DNA from: Excoecaria cochinchinensis
Lineage: Eukaryota > Streptophyta > Magnoliopsida > Malpighiales > Euphorbiaceae
Assembly: GCA_947683425.1 (NCBI GenBank)
Contig: CANTUQ010000073.1
Coordinates: 13,497,001 to 13,561,000 of the forward strand
Direction: 5' to 3'
Length of the DNA: 64,000 bases
Shown here: positions 43,736 through 55,472 of the stretch, one piece after another
Numbering within the stretch: the stretch's first letter is position 1
Layout of the letters: each line of letters opens with the position of its first letter
Made by a program: the position numbers and the translations under genes
Notes under the pieces: generated by a model
The model's database searches: none
What the model was told of the DNA's origin: nothing
What the model saw: the letters and a program-made list of their open reading frames with translations, nothing else

Positions 43736-45640
43736 CATAGCAGGTACTTTTCTACTCTATGGCATAAAGATGTTTGCATTAATTGATCCTGGATCAACTC
43801 ATTCTTATGTGTGTTCTAAAAAGGTATGTGATAAGATGCCTAATGTTGAATGTTTAAAATATGACATATGTGTATCAAGTCTTTTGGGAAATAATGTGAA
43901 TGTGAACAAAGTGTATAAGGGTTGTTCATTAGTAGTTCAGGGTAGCGTGTTTCCAGTTGATTTGATTGAGTTACCTTTTGATGAGTTTGATCTAATATTG
44001 GGTATGGATTGGTTAAGTAAATATAATGCGGTAGTTGACTGTAAGAGGAAGATAGTGGTACTCCGTGATTGTAAGGGAAGTAAAGAGACAGTGAGGGGAG
44101 TTAGTGCAAACCCTCTTGTGAATGTGGTATTGGCAATACAAGCATACAAATGTTTGAGGAAGGGATGTGAGGCTTACTTAGCACTTGTGTTAGATTCTAA
44201 AAAAGAGCAAGTAAGGATTCAGGATATACCCATAGTACGGGAGTTTCCTGATGTGTTTCCGGAAGAACTGAGTGGTGTGCCACCAATAAGGGAGGTTGAA
44301 CTGTCTATTAATGTGGTGCCTCGAACAGTGCCAGTGTCTAAAGCGCCCTATCGGATGGCTCCTACTGAATTGAAGGAGTTAAAAGGTCAGTTGTAGAAAT
44401 TATTGGACAGGGGTTTTATAAGACCTAGTGTATCTCCTTGGGGAGCACCAGTCCTATTTGTTAAGAAGAAAGATGGAACTATGAAAATGTGTATTGATTA
44501 TCGGCAGCTGAACAAAGTGACAGTAAAGAATCGATATCCTCTACCTAGAATCGAGGATTTATTTGATCAGTTGAGAGGAGCAGGTGTGTTTTCTAAGATA
44601 GACTTATAGCCTGGGTATTATCAGTTGTAAGTAAAGAGAGAGGACATACCCAAGACTGCATTCAGAACTCGATATGGACATTATGAATTCTTAGTAATGC
44701 CATTCTGGTTGACTAATGCGCCTGCTACATTCATGGACATAATGAATAGAGTGTTTAGGCCATACTTGGATTAGTTTGTGGTTGTGTTTATAGATGACAT
44801 ATTGGTGCACTCAAAGAATGAGGAAGAGCATGAGCAGCACTTGAGAATTGTGCTTCAGACATTACGGGAATATCAGTTGGATGCTAAGTTGAGTAAGTGC
44901 GAGTTCTGGTTGCGAGAGGTATCATTTCTGGGGCATGTGATATCTTCTGAGGGTGTTAAGGTGGATCCGGCTAAAATTGAAGCAATTTTGAATTGGAAGC
45001 CACCTAGGAATGTGCTTGAAATTCACAGTTTCTAGGGTTGGCTGGGTATTATAGAAGATTTGTGAAAGGGTTTTCAATGATAGCTTCGCCATTGAAGAGG
45101 TTGCTTCAAAAAGGAGTTAAATTTGAATGGTCAGAAAGGTGTCAAGCAAGTTTTGATCAACTGAAGAAGATGTTAGTGGGAGCATCGATCCTCACACAAC
45201 CTATCTCTGACAAAGAATATGTTTTGTATAGTGATGCTTCAGGAATAGGTTTGAGGTGTGTGTTAATGCAAGATGGGAAGGTAGTAGCATATGCTTCTAT
45301 GCAACTGAAATCGCATGAGCAGAATTACCTGATGCATGATCTGGAATTGGCAGTAGTAGTGTTCACTTTAAAGATTTAGCGACATTACTTGTATGGTGAG
45401 AAGTGTAAAATTTACACTGATCACAAGAGTTTGAAATATTTGTTAACTCAGAAAGAATTGAACTTGAGACAGCATAGATGGCTTGAATTGTTTAAAGACT
45501 ATGATTGTATTGTGCACTACAACCCAGGTAAAGCTAACGTTGTGGCAGATGCACTGAGCAGGTAGTCTGTCTCGGCTTTGCAATTAAAGCAAGTAAAGTG
45601 GAGGTTTACTGCAGACGGAGCATTGCTAGCTCAGCTGAAA
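43736..45640 (+). pseudogene. El3 pol, protease-RT-RNase H, broken
   Basis: Protease DPGSTHSYV and LGMDWLSKY lie in a clean open frame from 43677. The RT has KMCIDYRQLNKVTVKNRYPL and VFIDDILVHSK near 44790, with stops at 44395, 44607, 44626 and 44773. RNase H has SDASGIGL, DLELAVVVFTL, YTDHKSL and ANVVADALSR; stops at 45377 and 45562. Most stops are TAG where relatives have CAG or TGG. Frame order and spacing match El2. Confidence 0.92.
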
Positions 45641-47128
45641 TTAAGACTGGTTTTAAAGGATGTAGTGATAGCTGCACAAATGAGAGATTCTAAATTGCAA
45701 TAGACTATGCAGTCAATTAAAAGTGGTGACAAGACTGACTATTCAGTGGATGGGGATAGAGTATTGCTTTATAAGAATCGAGTATGTGTTGCAAGTGACA
45801 AAGAATTGAAGAAAAGATTGATGTATGAGGCCCATAATACTGTTTTTACTATGCACCCAGGAGGGAACAAAATGTATCAGGACTTGAAGCAACTGTATTG
45901 GTGGCCAGGTTTGAAGAAGGACATTATAGACTATGTGTCTAAATGTTTGACATGTCAGCAAGTGAAGGCGGAACATCAAGTTCCACATGGGTTATTGAAT
46001 CCTCTTTCCATTCCACAATGGAAATGGGACAATATTACCATGCATTTTGTTTCTGGACTGCCTCTGACTTCAAGGCAACAGGATGTGGTATGGGTAATAG
46101 TGGATAGATTTTCTAAGTCAGCTCACTTTATACCGATTCGAATGGATTATTCAATGGATCGGTTAGCTGAATTGTATGTGAAGGAGATTGTTCGACTGCA
46201 TGGTGTACCCCTATCGATAGTCTCGGATAGAGATCCAAGATTCGCTTTCAAGTTTTGGAAGAGTTTACAGGCTGTATTGGGTACGAAGTTGAATTTTCGT
46301 ACTGCATTTCATCCGCAGACCGATGGACAATCGGAAAGGGTTATTCAAGTATTGGAAGATTTAATGCGAGCATGTGTTATGGACTTCTCAAAGAGTTGGG
46401 ATAAGTATCTTCCACTCATGGAATTTGCTTATAACAAGAGTTATCAGACAACTGTTGGCATGGCGCCATATGAAGTCTTATATAGAAAGAAGTGTCGTAC
46501 GCCGATTTGCTAGACAGAATTGGGTGAACACAAAGTTATTGAACCAGAATTGGTATGAGATACAGAAGAGAAAGCAAAAATTATTCAGCAGCGACTGAAA
46601 GCAGCCAGTGACAAACAGAAGTCTTATGCGAATTTAAAAAGAAGGGATATTGAGTTTAAAATAGGTGACAAGGTGTTTTTAAAAGTGTCTCCTTGGAGGA
46701 AGGTATTGAGGTTTGGCAAGAAAGGAAAATTAAGTCCGAGGTTCATTTGCCCATATGAAGTGTTAGATAGAGTGGGCTCAGTGGCTTATCTGTTGGCATT
46801 GCCTCCGACTTTAGCTAAGCTTCATGATGTCTTCCATGTGTCTATGTTGAGAAGGTACAGATTGGATGAATCTCATGTGTTACCTATGCAAGAAGTGGAA
46901 ACTCAGTCAGATTTTTATTATGATGAGAAACCGAAGGTAATTCTGGCAAGGGAAGTAAGGCAGCTTCAAAATAAATAAATTCCACTTGTTAAGGTGCTCT
47001 GGCAACACCATGGTGTAGAAGAGGCAACATGGGAGCCTGAAGCTACTATGCGGGAACATCATCCTCACTTATTTGACTCAAGTATGAATTTCGTGGACGA
47101 AATTCTTTTTAGGAGGGGAGAGTTGTAA
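45641..47128 (+). pseudogene. El3 integrase with chromodomain, broken
   Basis: A 268-codon open stretch (45707-46513) covers the HHCC zinc region (HPGGNKMYQDLKQLYWW, CLTCQQ) and core (TMHF, IVSDRD, TDGQSERV). The first catalytic Asp of the DDE triad is His (TMHF against TMDF in El1), so this integrase would be inactive even if the stops were absent. Stops near 46513 and 46558 follow. The chromodomain PLVKVLWQHHGVEEATWEPE is intact. The end reads DEILFRRGEL and stops at TAA, formed by the LTR start (TTG TAA). Confidence 0.92.
47111..47122 (+). promoter_or_regulatory. El3 polypurine tract
   Basis: AGGAGGGGAGAG directly before the LTR at 47124; also codes for RRGE of integrase. Confidence 0.88.
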
Positions 47129-48399
47129 TGGCCGGGAATGTACCCTAGTTGTAATTGACTTAATTGAAGTATCTAAGAGTGTGTGTGATTCAAATGTGGA
47201 TGAAGGACTTGATTGTAAATAAAAGAAGGACCTAATTGAGAAGCTAAAAGAAAGTTTAGTGGCTAAGTTGAAATTTTACAGGATTAAGATAATGGAGGAT
47301 TAACTAATATTCAAAGGGGATTAATTAAACTAATTAAGGGATAGAAATTGAAGTGGAATCCGTGTGGCACTTCCTTGTGCTGCCACCACCATCATCTTCA
47401 TGCATATAAATTGATTTGAGGAGAGAGAAAGGACCATGAGTGCATGTTTCCAGCCATTTCCATTTTCTACAATTTAGCTCTCTTTACTTCTTCTTTCCCG
47501 TGTGATTCCTTAGGGAGTATTAAATTGATTCTATGATTGTTGGCTTTGTGGTCCAAGGATTAAATTGATAGAATTGGAAGGTAAGTGGTTTAGTAATTGG
47601 TTTTCCTCAACTTCTACTTTTCTTATATCATTGAATTAAGAAAGCAAGGAATTGATTATTGTGTCCAATTCTGGAAATTGGATGGTATTTGTAGAGGAAG
47701 GAGTAAAGAAAGACAAGGGAAAGGCAAAAATCGGAGAAACAAGTACTCGGTGAACGTTAGGAGCATAGGCGACAAGCTTTGGGAACTAACCCTATGAGTG
47801 TATTGGCATGATTTGTGCTTGTTTGTGTAATTGATTAAGCATGAACAAAATTTGTAATCTGAGTTCCTAATGAAGTAAATGAATAAGTTGACTAGGTCAA
47901 TAAGTTATGAGACTAGTGTTGTATTTATAACATTTTGAATGGTATGTTAAGTATTGAAATTGTGTATGTGTTATATCTTATGTAATTTGGATGAGATTGG
48001 CTTAGTGGAAATCAGGTATGTGTTAGTTGTTATGTTATTGAAGAATGGGTTGGCTTGAATGATAAAAAGGGAATTGGTTTTGAGGTCTTGAAAGTGATAT
48101 GAGAATTGAGACAGGGAACACAGCTGTGTTTTGCTAAAACACAACTGTGTTATGGTGTTTTTGCATAGATCACGGTGACAACCAAAGAGATTGCCACCAC
48201 TACAAGAAAATTGACTTTTAACGACCAAAATCTAGCGAGGGGACAAAAATCCGGTCGTAAAAAGATATAAACAACCAAGGGAATTGAATCCGGTCGGTAG
48301 TGCAAAAACTTTAACGAGCGGTCTAAATCCGGTCGCTAAAAGTCTCTAAATTCGGTCGTTGAAGGATTAAAACAAAATGGCCCTTTACTTCCAACTATA

Positions 48400-48866
48400 A
48401 CCTAAAATCACAAAATCGATTTTCTCCTTCTTCAACTCTCCACACCTCTCTCTTGCGTCGCCCCCTCCATCGCACTTCCCCTCCCTTGCGAGCCACCAAG
48501 CGTCAGATCCGGCGTCGCCCTCCACCCCGCCGCCGCTAGCTCCCTCGCCGTCATCTGCCTCCACCCCACTGTCGCAGATCCGGTCTCGCCGCTGCTGCTG
48601 CCTATAGAGCCGTCTCCCTCGCGTGCTGTTAGATCTCCGCCGTCGCCCGTCGCACCTCACCTCTCGTTGCCGTCGCCACTCGCCTCTCGCCCTCGTCGCC
48701 GCTCTTTCCTCGTCTCTTGCTCGCCGGTGACTCTGCCCTGTTCTTCACGTTCCTTTCTTTCAATATTTTTCATTTTGGTTTTCAATATTAATCGTCGGTC
48801 ACCTGTCACCAATACTGAACCGATGTATCTGAGCCAACTCCGGACACCAGCAGCCACTTTTAAGGT
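48400..48866 (+). other. GC-rich leader/exon-like block in CACTA-C
   Basis: Abrupt rise in GC with CpG and pyrimidine-rich sequence (TCGCC, CCGCCG), then AAG/GTTAGT, a plausible 5' splice site, near 48864, followed by 1.7 kb of AT-rich intron-like DNA and an acceptor-like TGTTCAG near 50590. Probably a captured 5' leader/exon or the element's own untranslated exon. Frames on either strand show no recognisable domain. Confidence 0.45.
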
Positions 48867-50999
48867 TAGTTCTATTCCCTAATTGCTTCGAAATTATACG
48901 GTTTATTGTGAATTTTAATCTTGTGTATATGGTTAATTGATTGTGTTTTCAATTATCTGATTCCTTTTTCACTTCATATCTGTCTAATTGTGGACATGTA
49001 TTTGAGGTATATATATGTATTTTGCTCTAAGTATTCTGCTCTAACCATTCACTGGTGGAACTATGGAGCTATCTCTTTTGTTTAGTCGATTGCTATTGCT
49101 TCAGCACTCATTAGTGAATAAACGTGGAATTTTGTTGAATGCCATCGACTTTTTCCTGATTCGTATTGTGCATAAATGTGGAAGCTTGTAATTTGGTTGA
49201 ATTCAACTGTTCTTTTTTTGTTGTAGAAAGGTCTAATCTTGTAGTATCTCTTACATATCATTTTGGCAGCAATGTAGATGTTCTGTAAGGGCATGAGTTT
49301 AGCTCTATGGTGGATTAGTTGTTTATTGTTTAGGGTAACTCGATCTAAGTGCAAAATTGTAGTGTTTGCACGACAATGGCTACTTCACAGGAGTAATATT
49401 TTTCGATGTTCATGTCTAGTGGGACTGGAAATCAATATGGGTGGGCATAGATTCTGGAGGTTGATTACGTAGTTATGACCATGTTAATTTTTGTTTTATT
49501 TTTGACAAGTCTGAACAAGTTAGTAAGTTTAATGTCATACGCCAACTAAGTGCCTTCAAGTCTTAAAATTTCTGAACTGACAACAGTATCGCCCAGCTTT
49601 GTTATTGTTCATTTCATCTTTGTCAAAACTTTTAGTGGATTGATTTTAACTGGAAAATGGAGAACATGTCATAATTTTTCCTTATTTATAGAACTCTTAA
49701 ATGGTAACTTTCTCGCATAAGTTAATTTTCTCATCCAAAGTTTGCTTACTAAAGTATCCAAAGTTTGCTTACCAAAGTAGCTGTGCATTAAAATTTTACA
49801 TATCAATTGGTTTTATAATTATTAAGTGATATTTTTTTGAAATTGTTTATTTTGATTCTTATGGATTTTACTAATTTGAAAAGGGCAAAAGAAAGCAAAA
49901 GGCACTATTGAGGAGACAACTGAAAGCAAGATGTTTTTATAAAAACACAAAAGTTAATACCTTTCCGTCTGCTTTTATTATGTGAAGTCAAATGCATATA
50001 TTCATCCAGCGTATTCATTGTCAACAACTGTGTTGTTTACTAAAATTAAAATTTGTTGAAAGAATAATTTAATACAAAGCAAAAAGTTATAATAAAATAA
50101 GATGTTGATGAGAAGTGCTATTAAATGTTCGAGGTGATGCTGGAATTAAATGTGTTCATGTTTTGATAAGTTTTTCCCTTTGTTATTTGCTGGACATGGT
50201 AGTGACTGAATAATGGTGTGCTATCTCCATGATACACTTTTATTAGTTTCGAACTCAAGGCTAACATAAGACTTTTACAAGCTTTGCTTAGATAAATTAG
50301 AGATGTATGGGCATCACCAATGTTTATGGTTGAATTCACTGCTTAAGCTGTTAATGCTAATTTGGATTTAGTTATTATGTCTTGTTTTTTTAAATCATTT
50401 GTTGTTGTTTCGTCTCATGGAGTATCTGATACTTATAAGTGGAAAACTGAAGCTCTGTTTTTTATTTTTTTTAAATATGTCGGTGATTAATTTCGACAAT
50501 ATGGTGAAAATTTATATGAATACTTCTCTCATGGCTTTGTAAAATTTATTACTTTTTTCATTGCCTTGTAAAATTTGTTCCACAATGTTCAGGTGCTTTG
50601 GCCAGAGTGTGGATGGCTGTCTGTTTCATTGACTGATTTTATTACTGCTGCTGTAATTCGGGTGGCTATAAAGTGAGGCTTCTTCGGCATATGGCACTTG
50701 AAAGCTAGAATTCCTTCTCCATGTAGAGTATCATTTGTACCCCATTTACATTAGATAGGGGGATTCTTTTTATTTTTTGTATCAATTCTTTTATATAATT
50801 ATATTACGTATAATGTGAAAACAAACTTGTATATGGCAAATAGAATGTTAAAGCAATTTCGATAAATTTTGTAACTAGTATTTTGCAATTTATGAAAAGA
50901 CTATTTATTATACTTTTGGATATATATGTGTGTGAATGATATGTACGGTTTATATTCATATAAGATATTTTATTTATTTTGAAAATTTAATATTAATGA

Positions 51000-51413
51000 T
51001 CAAATTTCCTTTCAACGAGGAAATCCGATCGTTAAAATAAATCTTTAACGATCGAAATTTTGGTCGCTAAAAGAAATTTTTAACGACCGAAATTTCCTTC
51101 GTTGAAAGTGAGCACAATCAGCGAAGGGAAAATCCGGTCGTTAAAAGGTATCTTCAACGACCGAAATTCCCTTCGTTGAAAGTGAACACAATCAGTGAAG
51201 GGAAAATCCGGTCGTTAAAAATCAGTATTTAACGACCGAAAACGTTCCGGTCGTTAAAAGCATTAACGACCGGATTCAAAATTCGGTCGTCTATACCTTT
51301 AACGAAGGGGCTTTTATCGACCGAATTTTCCGGTCGTTATTAGTTTTTAACGACCGGATTTTGACTTTTAACGACCGGATTTCCCTTCGTTAAAGACCAT
51401 TTTTCTTGTAGTG
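51000..51413. repeat. CACTA-C right subterminal repeat array
   Basis: About 15 copies of TTAACGACCGRAAWT or its complement in both orientations; a shorter array lies at the left end. Expected transposase-binding sites. Confidence 0.9.
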
Positions 51414-51725
51414 CACCGTGAGGTATGCAGGAACTCCATTCTGCCTGACTGAGTATGGCATGTCAAGGTGACAACCAAATTGGTTGTGGCCGTGAGGTGC
51501 CATTGATGGCATTCTGTCCAGAAGTGTGATGTATCTCACGGTGACAACCAAAATGGTTGTGACCGTGAGATACCTCATTTTACATTCTGTTTTGGGAGTG
51601 CATGGTATGTCACAGTGACAACCAAATTGGTTGTGACCGTGAGATACCTTAGCTTGCATTCTATTTTAAAGACCTCATTATATCACGGTGACAACTAAAT
51701 TGGTTGTGACCGTGAGGTACCCTGT
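51414..51725 (+). repeat. El3 LTR dyad array, CTCACGGTGACAACCA type
   Basis: Four further dyads; the best at 51535-51569 has arms CTCACGGTGACAACCA and TGGTTGTGACCGTGAG (one mismatch, three-base loop). The array began before CACTA-C, with dyads AACACAGCTGTGTT and AACACAACTGTGTT near 48115-48160. Confidence 0.9.
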
Positions 51726-53025
51726 TCTGGCAAGAAACCCTAATTTATTTTAGATTGCTAATTGTGTGGCTTTTAACAAAGCTTGTTAGCATTTTATATG
51801 AGCATGATATCAATGTTATATGAAGCAAATATACATATTTGTAAGATGAGTAATGAATTCAATTACTTGTTAGATAATGATTTGATTGCAAGTTGTCCAA
51901 GTGTTATGTGATGTGTAAAAGAGTAATGTGGATTTGTTAATGCTTTGTAAGTATGCAAAGAGGAGAACTTGGTGATTTTTTATATATGTGCTATTGTAAT
52001 TAACAATTATGAAATCAATAATAAAATTAATCAACTTTAGCCTGTGAGTCAAGTAGTGGATAGATAGGCATGCCTATAGGGTCAAGTGCTGCAGCCGAAT
52101 GTGTCCGATTCCTTTGGAATCACAATGTGAAATAAATCCTTGCTGGATTCTTAAATGTGGAAGGTTGATCTTGTTGAGTCACTGTACCTTAGGGTACAAA
52201 TGCGTATAAGTGTATCCACGGATACTTTGAAATTATAATGAAATTATAGTACCTCAGGGGTACCAATGCGATACTCGTTATCCGCGTCTTTAAATTGCAG
52301 GCAAACCTAAATATAAAAGATAAAGATAATCCTAACTGTTATGTTGATATGTGTGAATGCTTATATCTGATGAATTTATGCAAAACCTATGTAAGTTATT
52401 CAATAATGTGATTAAGTATTATGTATACACCAAGCCAATGGATGCTCTATGGAAATGTGAATTAGTAATAATGTTATGAATATAATGATACATAAATGCT
52501 CTAGACTTGTTGACTTAGGCATGAACCTTAACATGATGCATGTATAATATTAATGTTGTGTTTATGTTTATATACTATGTATGTGTTCCCTGCTAAGCGT
52601 TATCACTAGGCGCAGGTTTCTTTTCTAATTCGTGTAGGTTCGATCGCGTGGTGATTTTGGAAGGACAAATCCGCGTTAACGACGGTCAACACTAGGACCA
52701 CTACTTTAGTGTAGGTTTTGGGGGTTTCAATGTGTTTGTACCAGTTGTGTAAGACATTTTGAACATTTGAAAATATGTAAAGCTGTTATAACTAAGTATT
52801 GGAAACTTAATGAGTGCTTGTGTATATATTTAAGTATGTGTGTATGTTGGAAAGCATGAGAACCTATGACATGTGATGCATGAGAATGTATATTTGATGA
52901 TGAAATTTTACTGTTCAGAGTGTTGGCATGAAATTGTGATAGCAAAGCTTGCATGTGTGTCTGTGTAGAGGCCATTTCTGACTGCATTAGCAGAGCTAAT
53001 CTAGTGGTCCGGAATGGGCGTTACA

Positions 53026-54139
53026 GGACTTGCCATTTATTCATACCTTGATTAAATTATAATTGAGTTTTGAATTTAATATTCCATTCCTTTTCTCATA
53101 CAATTTTAATACAATTAATTAAAGCGCAGATTATCATGTAATGGAGAGCAGTAAATAAGATAAATTGAGCGTAAAGATAAAAAGGTGATAACTTACAATA
53201 AAACCAGGGGCGAAATACAACCCCTACTATAAATGAACAAAAAATAAACAAACATGCATAAAATGAGATATTCAATTTGGGGTGAGGACATTGGTCCTCA
53301 CATGGATGCTTACAAAAATAATTTTACAGTGCCATTTAATTTGAATGGAAAAGCTAGGACATTGGTCCTTTTATTATTAATAAATTTCCAATTTTAGTAG
53401 AAAACATTTTGTGTGTCGGTTCTTTTTTAAGTGCGGTTGAAAAGCCTTTATTATTACAAACCTATTACAAACCTCAAGGAAATAAAAGAAAATAAAACAA
53501 TAATTAATGCATGCCTCAGAATAATAAATCCTAAACTATTCATCTCGACTGTGCTCTGCCTATATCCATAGACGAGTCACATGTTCCTCGCGGTTGTGAT
53601 TACGACAGAAAATAATATTGGTCAATAATAGACTAAATTAAACTAAACGATTAAATAAATAAACAAATAATTGAATGAAATAAATTTAGAAAAGTAATTA
53701 ATTTAATACTGTCAAAATAGAATAAACTGACAAAATTAAACAATTAATAAATATAAAACACGAATAGCATAATTATAATAATCACTAACAATAAAAATAA
53801 TTATAATAATAATAATGATAACAAATAATAACCATAAAAATAATGTTCACGACACAATAATAACCATGAAAACTATAACAAAAAATAATATTCACACCAC
53901 AATAATAATGACAATAAAAATAATATTAATTCAAATAATAATAATAATAATAATAAAACTAATAATAATAACAACACAATAATATAATAATAATAACCAT
54001 AATGATATTAATTATAACAATATAAGTAATAACATTAATAATAATAATAACATAATATATAAAAGTAATAACATTAATAATAATAATAACATAATATTAA
54101 CATACAACAATAATAGTAATAATAATAATAAAACAACCA

Positions 54140-54214
<75 letters not shown>

Positions 54215-54522
54215 ATAAAATAAAAAAATATAACCCACTTACCTTCTGCCTCGTCGGAGCCGCCAGAGGCTCGCCGATGGTCGACACTGCCGTCACTGAA
54301 GGATAGATCGTGGCTCCAGGAGTCCGTCGCCACCTGTCACGTGCCGGAAGGAAGCGGGGTTTGGTCGGAAAATGCTCTAAAAGGTCGCGGCTCCTCCTCC
54401 TCCGATCTCCTTATCGCCGATGAGTGGGGATGATCGGTGGCCACCGCCTAGTTCGTCCGGGTCTCCTCGATCGTCTGGCTTGGCACGTGGGGCGGTCCGA
54501 TGCTGTGGGTGGCCGGCAGTGC
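53026..54522 (-). repeat. X': second partial copy of repeat X
   Basis: Colinear with 40019-41479 of X, including a (AAT)n tract at about 53935-54228 and the GC-rich leader block with the minus-strand splice-site-like AGGTAAGTGGG at 54239. It starts exactly at the El3 LTR end and is cut at 54523 by El5. Confidence 0.88.
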
Positions 54523-55472
54523 TGTAACACCCTTATACCTAATACGTATATAGCCGACCTAGCAATACTGTGTGATTATCATGATCGATTAAAAGTTACT
54601 TACTTATGAAATTTCGGATCAATTTTTTTTCCTACACTTGATATTAATTCACTGTGTCAATTGACCTATAACTGACTTAATTTCTATTCATTTGGTATAA
54701 AATTCGGCAGTATAACGGCTTATATTTTGCACTACCCAAACCTGCACTTTTGAAAATCCACAGCTTCGGCAAGGGCACAACAATAATAATAATCCACATC
54801 CACTCATATCACATTCACATTCCATCACACAGCCATAATAATTCGCACAAACCATATAAGGTACTATAGTATTACATAATCCAAATTCAAATACTAAGTT
54901 AAGTATATGCATGCCATAAATTACCTTAAAATTCAATAATTTCCTTAATGTTCAATTCGGCCACACTTAGGTTTTTCATACCACTTTGATTTAATTTCAT
55001 TTATCCATGTTTATACACTATATTAAGCCTACTAATCATGAATATTAAGTTAGATTTAATTAATCACTTCATTATCTTATTCCTACTCTTAAACATAACC
55101 TAAAAATCAACACAACCATTAGGAAAATTGTAGATTTAGTAACCACAAACCTCTTTCCCAAGCTTTAGAGCACTCTAGGATTGCTTTTCCTTCCCTTTGG
55201 CGTGAGAAGCTTCCTCTTCCCTTGAAGAACCTACCATGGCCGAATATAAAAGTGCTCATATCATTAAAACCAAGCTTCAAATGTAAAATCTAACTTCATA
55301 AACGTGTTCTATAGCCCCAAAAACCTCTCTAGGGACCAATAAATCAAATTAAAAACCTTTAAATCACAAACCCAAAAACTTACCCTAAACCTTGCACACT
55401 TGATTTAACCCACTTCCAGTGCACCAAATGAACTCAAATCACTTCTATAGGATTGTAGAGGGGCTGAACTTT
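54523..55472 (-). repeat. El5 3' LTR, distal part
   Basis: Starts TGTAACACCC (reverse complement of the LTR end). No gene. It joins the proximal part at 61609 once El4 is removed. The shared hairpin landmarks of the other LTRs were not found here. Confidence 0.75.

Larger units (their letters stand above)
48198..51413. mobile_element. CACTA-C: complete non-autonomous CACTA transposon, 3216 bp
   Basis: Termini CACTACAAGAAAATTGAC and ..CATTTTTCTTGTAGTG are inverted, with CAC on both flanks (48195-48197, 51414-51416), a perfect 3-bp duplication. Subterminal repeats are TTAACGACCGGA / TCCGGTCGTTAAA at both ends (48215-48365; 51000-51405). No transposase. The interior has a GC-rich block and AT-rich intron-like DNA. 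Inserted within a dyad of the El3 LTR. Confidence 0.93.
41474..53025 (+). mobile_element. El3: Ty3/gypsy chromovirus (Tekay/Del-like) with a CACTA in its right LTR
   Basis: LTR (truncated), PBS, gag, PR-RT-RNase H, integrase-chromodomain, PPT and LTR. The right LTR is 5902 bp long only because a 3216-bp CACTA element with its 3-bp duplication sits in it; without this it is 2683 bp. The left LTR lacks about 1.76 kb and is fused to repeat X. The right LTR is followed at once by a second copy of part of X, so El3 was inserted in an X copy. Gag-pol is broken by many stops. Confidence 0.92.
47124..53025 (+). repeat. El3 right LTR, 2683 bp plus inserted CACTA-C
   Basis: Begins TGTAATGGCC and ends GGGCGTTACA. 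Landmarks: TATAAA at 47405-47410; donor-like GTAAGT at 47581; AGCTTTGGGA at 47775-47784; dyads from 48108; CACTA-C at 48198-51413; rest of the dyad array to about 51725; palindrome ATAGGCATGCCTAT at 52064-52077; decayed hairpin at 52593-52610. Confidence 0.93.
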
